The notes under the pieces were generated by a model. That model was not told where the DNA came from and ran no database searches. It was given only the letters and a program-made list of their open reading frames with translations. This document shows, piece by piece, positions 6,918 to 11,911 of a DNA stretch of 11,911 nucleotides. Each line of letters starts with the position of its first letter. Position 1 is the stretch's first letter. The translations under genes and the position numbers were made by a program. This DNA comes from Pseudorhodobacter antarcticus (lineage in GTDB: Bacteria > Pseudomonadota > Alphaproteobacteria > Rhodobacterales > Rhodobacteraceae), in contig CAMDHB010000065.1 of assembly GCA_945897655.1 (NCBI GenBank), forward strand, positions 1 through 11,911, written 5' to 3'.

Positions 6918-7793
6918 GTGATCAACCGTCGCACGGTGTTGAAAGGCCTGCTGGGGACCGCCCTGGCAGGCCTTTTGGCTGGCGGTTATGCCTTTGGGGT
7001 GGAGCCGGGGGTGCGGTTGCGGGTGCAGAACTGGGCGCTGCGGCCCAAGGGGTGGACGGCGGGGCCGTTGCGGTTGGTGATCGTGTCGGACTTGCATCTG
7101 GGCGGTCCCTGGGTCGGGCTGTCGCGGTTGGAGCGGATTGTTGAGCGGGTGAATGCGCTGGAGGGTGATCTGGTGCTGTATCTGGGGGATTATGCGGCGG
7201 GGCATCACTTTGTCGCCTCGCCCGTGAAGATTGCGGATGCAGCACCTGTGATGGCGCGGGCAAAGGGGCGGCTTGGGACCTATGCGGTCTTGGGCAATCA
7301 TGACTGGTGGGATGACAAGACGGCGCAACGGCGGGGCGGGGGGCCGAACCTGTATGCGGTGGCACTGGAGGCGGCGGGGATAAATGTGCTGTCGAACCGG
7401 GCTGTGCGGCTGGACGGGTTCTGGCTGGCGGGGCTGGAGGATCAGTTGGCGCTGCTGCGGGGGCGCGAGGGGATCAAGGGGTTGGATGATTTGCCGTGGA
7501 CGCTGGCCCAGGTGACCGATGATGCCCCGGTGATCCTGATGGCGCATGAGCCGGATATCTTTCCTGACGTGCCGGACAGGGTGTGTCTGACGCTGTCGGG
7601 GCATACGCATGGCGGGCAGGTGCGGTTGTTCGGCTGGTCGCCCGTAGTACCGTCGCGCTATGGCAACCGCTATGCCTATGGTGCGGTTCAGGAGGGGGAG
7701 CGGCATCTGGTGGTGTCGGGGGGGATTGGGTGTTCGATTGCGCCCATCCGCTTTGGCATGCCGCCTGAGATTACCGTGGTGGACCTGTCTTGA
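6918..7793 (+). CDS. Metallophosphoesterase with Tat-type N-terminus (YkuE-like)
   Basis: This 291-residue protein belongs to the calcineurin-like metallophosphoesterases. All metal-binding motifs are visible: D58-L-H60, GD91, GNH128D, H210 in AHEPD, and GH229TH231. The N-terminus MINRRTVLKGLLG followed by a hydrophobic stretch to about residue 27 resembles a twin-arginine signal or membrane anchor. It therefore probably acts in the periplasm or at the outer face of the inner membrane. The substrate cannot be told; relatives include YkuE-like phosphatases and enzymes acting on lipid pyrophosphates. The GTG start directly abuts the sodB TAA and is in the same frame. I accept it because the twin arginines would be lost from later starts such as the TTG at codon 8. 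No clear ribosome site is visible, which suggests coupling to sodB translation. Confidence 0.88.
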   Translation: MINRRTVLKGLLGTALAGLLAGGYAFGVEPGVRLRVQNWALRPKGWTAGPLRLVIVSDLHLGGPWVGLSRLERIVERVNALEGDLVLYLGDYAAGHHFVASPVKIADAAPVMARAKGRLGTYAVLGNHDWWDDKTAQRRGGGPNLYAVALEAAGINVLSNRAVRLDGFWLAGLEDQLALLRGREGIKGLDDLPWTLAQVTDDAPVILMAHEPDIFPDVPDRVCLTLSGHTHGGQVRLFGWSPVVPSRYGNRYAYGAVQEGERHLVVSGGIGCSIAPIRFGMPPEITVVDLS

Positions 7794-8695
7794 CCGAACC
7801 GCAGAAGGGTGTGGCGGCCATCATTGCGGCCTGTTCGGTGTGGGGGCTGGCGACGCTGTATTACCATGCGCTGGCGCATGTGCCGCCGTTGGAGATGATG
7901 GCGCACCGGACGGTGTGGACGGCGCTGTCGTTCAGCGCGCTGTTGGCTGCGGAGGGCAAGTTGGGTGAGTTGGGGGTGTTGTGGCGGGGGCCCGAGCGGG
8001 GGCGTGTCATCGCCTCGGCCGCGCTGATCGGGGTGAACTGGTTCTTGTTCATCTGGGCCGTCACGTCCGGCCATGCGGTTGAGGCGAGTTTGGGGTATTA
8101 CATTTTCCCGCTGATCTCAGCCGTGATCGGGTTTTTGGTGTTTCGGGAACGGCCGGTGGCGGCGCAGATCTGGGCGGTTATGCTGGCGGCGGGGGCGGTG
8201 TTGGTGCTGACCTGGGGGCTGGAGGTGGCGCCGTGGATTGCTATGACGCTGGCCAGCAGTTTTGCGGCCTATGCGGCGGTCAAGAAGGGCATGGCGACCG
8301 GGGCGGTGGTGAGCGTGACGATGGAGGTGTTGCTGTTGTCGCCCTTGGCGCTGGTCGTGCTGATCTGGGCGGCGGCGCAGGGGCAGGGCTGGTTCCTGCG
8401 GGACGGGTTGCACACCTGGGTATTGCCGCTGTCGGGGGTGATCAGTGGGGGGCCGTTGATCCTGTTTTCCTATGGCGCGCGGCGGGTGCGGTTGGTGACA
8501 TCGGGATTGGTCCAGTATCTGAACCCCAGTTTGCAGTTCCTGTCGGCGGTGTTTGTCATCGGGGAAGGGGTTACCCTGTGGCATGGGGTGGCCTTGGCGA
8601 TGATCTGGGCGGCGCTGGCGCTTTATTCGGCGGCAGCGTGGCGCGAGGACAGGGCGGCACCCAAGGCGGCGACATCGGGCAGCACGGTGAACTGA
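7790..8695 (+). CDS. rarD: RarD/EamA-family permease
   Basis: This 301-residue integral membrane protein of the drug/metabolite transporter superfamily has about ten hydrophobic segments. The opening block GVAAIIAACSVWGLATLYYH followed by EMMAHRTVW matches RarD (compare GVLLALAAYFIWG and HRVIW in the E. coli protein), as does VTSGLVQYLNPSLQFL near the C-terminus. The family's substrate is not established; RarD was named from a chloramphenicol-sensitivity association. The start is TTG at 7790, overlapping the phosphoesterase stop in TTGA. No ATG or GTG is better placed, and this start puts the first helix at the usual position. It is the last gene of the sodB cluster. Its final 73 bp overlap the 3' end of the LOG gene on the opposite strand. 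Confidence 0.9.
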   Translation: MTEPQKGVAAIIAACSVWGLATLYYHALAHVPPLEMMAHRTVWTALSFSALLAAEGKLGELGVLWRGPERGRVIASAALIGVNWFLFIWAVTSGHAVEASLGYYIFPLISAVIGFLVFRERPVAAQIWAVMLAAGAVLVLTWGLEVAPWIAMTLASSFAAYAAVKKGMATGAVVSVTMEVLLLSPLALVVLIWAAAQGQGWFLRDGLHTWVLPLSGVISGGPLILFSYGARRVRLVTSGLVQYLNPSLQFLSAVFVIGEGVTLWHGVALAMIWAALALYSAAAWREDRAAPKAATSGSTVN

Positions 8696-9186
8696 CCGCG
8701 AAGCGTGTCGGCAGCAAACCCCTGCGCGATGACATGATCAAGCAGGGCGATCAGGGGGTTCCAGTAGCCATCGATGTTCAGAAGGTAGATCGGCTTGGCG
8801 TGCAGGCCGATCTGGGCCCAGGTCAACACCTCAAAAAACTCATCAAGTGACCCGGCACCACCGGGCAGAACGGCGATGGCGTCGCTGTTCATGAACATGA
8901 CCTTTTTACGTTCGTGCATGTTTTCGGTGATGATCAGAGTGGAGAGGTCGCGTTTGCCAACCTCCATCTGCATCAGATGGGTGGGGATCACGCCCAGGGT
9001 CGGGGCACCGGCGGACTGTGCCGCGCGGGCCACTTCGCCCATCAGGCCCACATCGCCCGCGCCGTAGACCAGCCGCCAGCCCCGTGCGGCGATCAGGAGG
9101 CCCACCTCGATTGCGGCGGCTTGATAGGAAGCGGAATGCCCAAGGCGCGCGCCGCAGAACACACAGAGCGAAGGAAGCGAGGTCAT
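8623..9186 (-). CDS. LOG-family protein (TIGR00730-type, cytokinin riboside 5'-monophosphate phosphoribohydrolase fold)
   Basis: This 187-residue protein has a Rossmann-like fold. The visible motifs are VFCGAR at 9-14, the nucleotide loop YGAGDVGLMG at 41-50, the catalytic pair Arg93-Lys94 in MHERKK, and PGGAGSLDE at 108-116, the family's PGGxGTxxE motif with Ser in place of Thr. Characterised relatives remove ribose 5-phosphate from cytokinin nucleotides or AMP; the bacterial role is often unclear. I set the start at ATG 9186, because it places MTSLPSLCVFCG where the family begins. The open frame continues upstream only as an antisense shadow of the LysM gene. It ends inside rarD, a convergent overlap of 73 bp, and its 5' end faces the LysM gene. 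Confidence 0.92.
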   Translation of the reverse strand: MTSLPSLCVFCGARLGHSASYQAAAIEVGLLIAARGWRLVYGAGDVGLMGEVARAAQSAGAPTLGVIPTHLMQMEVGKRDLSTLIITENMHERKKVMFMNSDAIAVLPGGAGSLDEFFEVLTWAQIGLHAKPIYLLNIDGYWNPLIALLDHVIAQGFAADTLRGQFTVLPDVAALGAALSSRHAAAE

Positions 9187-9302
9187 GGGGGCCCAAATCG
9201 TTGAAAAGCAGTTGCGCTTGGTACAGATATCGGGGTTTCTAGCGAAAGGAAAGCAGGGGCAGGTACATGCCCCGCGATCGGGAAGACGTCGGGGGACGTT
9301 GG
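9187..9302. promoter_or_regulatory. Divergent promoter region between LOG and LysM genes
   Basis: This 116-bp region must hold promoters for both divergent genes. On the plus strand TTGAAA (9201-9206) could be a -35 element with a degenerate -10 around the CAGATAT that follows. On the minus strand I see no good match. The GGGGGA at 9291-9296 is the probable ribosome site of the LysM gene. All assignments are weak. Confidence 0.3.
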
Positions 9303-11156
9303 ATGGCGAGTTGGACGGAAATGAGCGCCGGGGCGCGGACGACGGCGGTTGCCGTGGTGGTGGCCTTGTTGGGCGGCGGCTTGTGGCTGTTGCAGGGAGG
9401 ACGTGGGCCAGAGGAACCGGCTGCCCCTGAAGCTGGCAGTACGACGGCAGAGGCCTCGGCGGCAGCACCTGCAGCGGAAGCGACGGCTGCAGTACCAGAG
9501 GTAACTGTTGAGGCAGCGCCAGTGGCCGCGACCGAAGCTGTACCGGAACCGGAGCCAACTGCCGAGGCCGCACCTGAGGAGCCAGCAGTTGCCCCTGAAG
9601 CGTCTGCCGAGGTGGTAGCTGAAGCGCCTGCCGAAGTCGTGACGGAAGCACCGGCAGAGGTGGTGACGCAAGCTGCCCCAGAGGCGGCGGCAGAAGCGCT
9701 GGCTGCTGCGGAGCCGGAGGCGGCACCCGAGGCAACAGTGGAAGCCCCTGCTGAGGTTGTAGCGGAAGCCCCCGCCGCTGAAGCCCCGATCGCTGAAGCC
9801 CCCGCCGCTGAAGCCGTGGCCGAGGCGCCTGCGACGGGCACCGATGCGGCACCCGAGGCTGTGGCCGAAGTCACACCTGCCACCGAGGCACCTGTGGCCG
9901 AAGTGGCAACGGTGGAGGCTGCAGCCAGCCAGGCGCCAAGCTTTGACCTGACCCGGATCGAGCCGGGTGGCTCGGCAGTGGTTGCGGGGCAGGCGGTTGC
10001 AGGGTCAGTGATTTCCTTGATGGTCGATGGGCGGGAAGTGGCCACCACCACGGCGGATGCCAATGGCAAGTTCGTGGCGCTGTTCATGATGCCCTTGGGG
10101 GGTGCCGGGCAGTTGTTGTCGATGTCGGCCAAACTTCCGGATGGTACGGTCATTGCCGGGAGCGGACAGGTTGCTGTGGCCGCTCTTCCTGCCCCCTTGG
10201 CGGCAGAGGCGGCCACGCCCGAAGCTGCACCTGCCGAAGTGGCGGTGGTTGAACCTGTTGCCCCGGAACCTGCACCTGCCGAAGTGGCGGTGGTTGAACC
10301 TGTGGTCCCCGAACCTGCACCTGTCGAAGTGGCGGTTGTTGAACCTGCTGCCCCTGAAACTGCACCTGCCGAAGTGGCGGTTGTTGACCCTGTTGTCCCA
10401 GAACCTGCGCCGGTGGAATCGGCAGCCCCGGAAACCGTGGCCGAGGCAGCCCCTGAGGTTGTCGCCGAAGAGATTGCCCCGATGGCGCTGGAAGTGACGG
10501 AAGAGGGTGTCAAGGTTTTGCAGAGCGGGGCAGAGTTGGCGGGCGATCTGTCGGCCAACGTGTTGTTGGATACGATTTCCTATCCTTCGGCCAGCGAAGT
10601 GCAGTTTGGCGGGCGCGGCGCGCCGGGCAGTTTCGTGCGGATTTATCTGGATGACGCGCCCGTGGGCGGCGAAACGCTGATTGGTCAGGATGGGGCGTGG
10701 ATGGTGCGGATTGGCGGCATCGCCCCGCGCATCTTTACCTTGCGGGTGGATCAGGTGGATGGGACCGGCAAGGTCACCTCGCGCTTTGAAACGCCGTTCA
10801 AGCGCGAAACGCCAGAAGCGCTGGCTGCGGCCATCGGGGCTGCGGCCGAAGCGGTGGCGAGCGGCGATCCGGTTGCCGAGGCTGCGCCTGCCGCAGAAGC
10901 CGCACCGGCAGAGGTTGCCCCCGTGGCCGAAGCGGCGCCCGAGGCTGTTGTGGTGACCGAAGAAGCCGCCGCCACGCCACCGCCGCCCGCGCCTGTGACT
11001 GTGACGGTCCAGCCGGGCTATACGCTGTGGGGCATTGCCAAGGCGAACTTTGGCGAGGGAGTTCTGTATGTCCAGGTGTTCGAGGCCAACCGCGACAAGA
11101 TCCGCGACCCCGACCTGATTTACCCGGGCCAGGTCTTCACCATCCCGAAGAACTGA
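9303..11156 (+). CDS. Membrane-anchored LysM domain protein with Ala/Glu/Pro-rich spacer and Ig-like modules
   Basis: This 617-residue protein is laid out as follows. Residues 13-30 are a transmembrane anchor (TTAVAVVVALLGGGLWLL). Residues about 35-212 are low-complexity, rich in Ala, Glu, Val and Pro. Residues about 213-296 are a first beta-rich Ig-like module (LTRIEPGGSAVVAGQAVAGS). Residues 309-376 are a 15-residue tandem repeat. Residues about 393-500 are a second Ig-like module (GRGAPGSFVRIYLDD). A second Ala/Glu linker follows, and residues 565-617 are a LysM domain (VQPGYTLWGIAKANFGEG through DLIYPGQVFTIPKN). LysM binds peptidoglycan, so the protein probably bridges the inner membrane and the cell wall; no catalytic domain is seen. 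I prefer the ATG at 9303, which has GGGGGA 6 nt upstream and puts the anchor at the N-terminus. An in-frame ATG at 9267 would add MPRDREDVGGRW and cannot be excluded. Confidence 0.87.
   Translation: MASWTEMSAGARTTAVAVVVALLGGGLWLLQGGRGPEEPAAPEAGSTTAEASAAAPAAEATAAVPEVTVEAAPVAATEAVPEPEPTAEAAPEEPAVAPEASAEVVAEAPAEVVTEAPAEVVTQAAPEAAAEALAAAEPEAAPEATVEAPAEVVAEAPAAEAPIAEAPAAEAVAEAPATGTDAAPEAVAEVTPATEAPVAEVATVEAAASQAPSFDLTRIEPGGSAVVAGQAVAGSVISLMVDGREVATTTADANGKFVALFMMPLGGAGQLLSMSAKLPDGTVIAGSGQVAVAALPAPLAAEAATPEAAPAEVAVVEPVAPEPAPAEVAVVEPVVPEPAPVEVAVVEPAAPETAPAEVAVVDPVVPEPAPVESAAPETVAEAAPEVVAEEIAPMALEVTEEGVKVLQSGAELAGDLSANVLLDTISYPSASEVQFGGRGAPGSFVRIYLDDAPVGGETLIGQDGAWMVRIGGIAPRIFTLRVDQVDGTGKVTSRFETPFKRETPEALAAAIGAAAEAVASGDPVAEAAPAAEAAPAEVAPVAEAAPEAVVVTEEAAATPPPPAPVTVTVQPGYTLWGIAKANFGEGVLYVQVFEANRDKIRDPDLIYPGQVFTIPKN
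9423..9930 (+). repeat. Degenerate Ala-Glu-Pro-Val coding repeat
   Basis: This stretch of the LysM gene encodes irregular repeats of units such as EAPAEVV and EAPAAEAP. Short near-identical DNA units recur (for example GCTGAAGCCCCCGCC-type blocks near 9760-9815). The protein segment is probably disordered or extended. Such DNA can slip during replication, so length differences between strains are expected. Confidence 0.6.
10227..10433 (+). repeat. 45-bp tandem repeat, four full copies plus a partial
   Basis: Units start at 10227, 10272, 10317 and 10362, with a partial fifth at 10407. Each encodes 15 residues close to APAEVAVVEPVAPEP; variants include APVEVAVVEPAAPET and APAEVAVVDPVVPEP. Copies 1 and 2 are nearly identical at the DNA level (GCACCTGCCGAAGTGGCGGT shared), which indicates recent duplication. 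The repeat lies between the two Ig-like modules of the LysM protein and keeps frame. Confidence 0.9.
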
Positions 11157-11464
11157 GTTGCCTGATCAAGGTTGGGGCTGCCCTGTGCGTGGCCGTATCC
11201 GGGGACACGTGGCTGACCTTTCCAATGCGCTTGACTGTGAGGTTGTCCTGGCAGTCGAGTGAAAGTTGATCAACTGTGTGGGGAAATCCCTGCACGGTCA
11301 GGCCGCGAAAATTGGTCTGTCAAAGTGCACTTGACGCAGGGCAGGGGGTTTACATCGCGGGCCGCTTCGCCCAACTGTCCGGGCATTCGGCGCGTTGGTG
11401 GCAATGGCCTGACTGACCCGCCCCCGGACCCATCTGTCCTGATTGTCGGGCAAAGAGAGATCGC
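11157..11464. other. 308-bp intergenic region with several inverted repeats
   Basis: No convincing gene lies here. Three structures are visible. CTTGACTG (11230-11237) can pair with CAGTCGAG (11252-11259, one G-U pair) across a 14-nt loop, a possible terminator stem for the LysM gene without a T-tract. GTTGATCAAC (11265-11274) is a perfect 10-bp palindrome. GTCAA-a-GTGCACTTGAC (11319-11335) is an inverted repeat with 8-bp arms and one bulged base. TTGACG at 11331-11336 could be a -35 element for the ABC gene, but no -10 is correctly spaced. I saw no RNA gene or riboswitch that I could name. Confidence 0.45.
11319..11335. promoter_or_regulatory. Operator-like inverted repeat upstream of ABC transporter gene
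   Basis: GTCAA-a-GTGCACTTGAC has arms that match over 8 bp apart from one extra A. It lies about 130 bp before the ABC transporter ATG and overlaps the candidate -35 TTGACG. It could be a repressor site, but it matches no consensus that I know. Confidence 0.25.
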
Positions 11465-11911
11465 ATGCGCAAAGTAACCACCACAGCCACGACGGCCGAC
11501 CTGGTCAAGGCCCCGGCCAGCGGTTGGCAGACGATGAAGCGGATCGGGCCCTATTTGTGGCCAAAGGGCGAGGCTTGGGTCAAGCAGCGCGTTGTGGCGG
11601 CGCTGATGTTGCTGGTGGTGGCCAAGATCATCTCGGTCACGACGCCCTATCTGTACAAGCAGGCGGTGGATGCGCTGACGGGCAAGTCGCCTGATGCGGT
11701 GACGTTTCTGCTGCTGGGATCCGTCGGGTTGACGGTGGCTTACGGGTTGGCCCGGATGGGCACGGTCTTCTTTGGCGAGATGAGGGATTGGGTCTTTGTC
11801 AAGGTTGGGCAACGCGCCTTGCGCAAGCTGGCGTTGGAGACGTTTACCCATATTCACCGCCTGTCCATGCGCTATCACATCACGCGCAAGACCGGGGGGT
11901 TGAGCCGGATC
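11465..11911 (+). CDS. Atm1/HMT1-type ABC exporter, N-terminus (partial)
   Basis: The first 149 residues are present and the frame runs off the window. The sequence starts MRKVTTTATTADLVKAPASG, then shows WQTMKRIGPYLWPKG and two hydrophobic segments (about 43-60 and 82-98), the start of an ABC exporter membrane domain. The block FFGEMRDWVFVKVGQRALRK followed by THIHRLSMRYHITRKTGGLSR is characteristic of the Atm1/HMT1 (ABCB7-like) group. Those proteins export glutathione-linked sulfur compounds or metal-glutathione complexes from the cytoplasm, and couple ATP hydrolysis by a C-terminal nucleotide-binding domain that lies outside this window. AAAGAGAGA just upstream of the ATG at 11465 is an adequate ribosome site. 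Its long upstream gap suggests its own promoter. Confidence 0.88.
   Translation, partial: MRKVTTTATTADLVKAPASGWQTMKRIGPYLWPKGEAWVKQRVVAALMLLVVAKIISVTTPYLYKQAVDALTGKSPDAVTFLLLGSVGLTVAYGLARMGTVFFGEMRDWVFVKVGQRALRKLALETFTHIHRLSMRYHITRKTGGLSRI

Noticed and set aside
6210..7706. A 498-codon minus-strand open frame opposite sodB and the phosphoesterase
   Set aside because: Same shadow pattern. Both plus-strand genes have complete catalytic motifs.
9187..9852. Upstream extension of the LOG protein to 409 residues
   Set aside because: The extra N-terminus is Pro/Leu/Gln/Arg-rich antisense of the LysM gene. The family fold starts at MTSLPSLCVFCG.
9239..10558. A 439-codon open frame on the minus strand opposite the LysM gene, rich in Ala, Ser, Gly and Thr
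   Set aside because: It is the antisense of the Ala/Glu/Pro repeats: GC-rich codons without stops create a long open frame. It has no ribosome site or family motif and covers a well-supported gene.
11259..11477. A 72-codon plus-strand open frame in the gap before the ABC gene
   Set aside because: It has a GTG start, no convincing ribosome site and no recognisable motif, and it overlaps the ABC transporter start in another frame.
1..11911. Defence island, toxin-antitoxin pair, prophage, insertion sequence or CRISPR array
   Set aside because: I saw no transposase, integrase, terminal inverted repeats, spaced direct repeats or nuclease/defence domains. The only regular direct repeat is the coding 45-bp repeat of the LysM gene.

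Overview
The window is high-GC, densely coding bacterial DNA. The gene set points to an alphaproteobacterium of the Rhodobacteraceae/Roseobacter type: a soxBDAG-type heterotetrameric sarcosine oxidase operon, an orphan RTX protein with a beta-propeller-like N-terminus, a membrane-anchored Ala/Glu/Pro-rich LysM protein divergent from a LOG-family protein, and an Atm1-type ABC exporter. This assignment rests on protein-family recognition by eye; no database search was run.

Layout. (1) Positions 1-3508, plus strand: the end of a soxD-like gene, soxA and soxG of heterotetrameric sarcosine oxidase, tightly coupled (1-nt gap, then 8-nt overlap). The enzyme oxidatively demethylates sarcosine to glycine, passing the methyl carbon to tetrahydrofolate and making H2O2. 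(2) Positions 3509-3596: a short convergent gap with an 18-bp perfect palindrome, an overlapping hairpin and a perfect CtrA-type TTAA-N7-TTAAC site. (3) Positions 3597-5513, minus strand: a large RTX calcium-binding protein, probably exported by a type I system that is not encoded here. (4) Positions 5514-5797: a divergent intergenic region with two perfect inverted repeats. (5) Positions 5798-6217: a small secreted protein of unknown function. (6) Positions 6318-8695, plus strand: sodB (iron-type superoxide dismutase), a Tat-signal metallophosphoesterase and a RarD/EamA permease, joined by a TAA-GTG abutment and a TTGA overlap, so probably one transcript. (7) Positions 8623-9186, minus strand: a LOG-family phosphoribohydrolase whose 3' end overlaps rarD by 73 bp. 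(8) Positions 9303-11156, plus strand: an inner-membrane-anchored LysM protein with two Ig-like modules and a 45-bp tandem repeat. (9) Positions 11157-11464: a 308-bp gap with several inverted repeats. (10) Position 11465 to the end: the N-terminus of an Atm1/HMT1-type ABC exporter.

Most of the window is ordinary metabolism, stress and envelope housekeeping. I found no defence system, mobile element, CRISPR array, tRNA or rRNA, and I do not claim an undescribed system. The items most worth a second look are an apparent in-frame internal deletion in soxA next to its dinucleotide-binding signature, the palindrome/CtrA-box cluster between two gene 3' ends, the in-frame TAA-GTG junction between sodB and the phosphoesterase, and the repeat-built spacer of the LysM protein.
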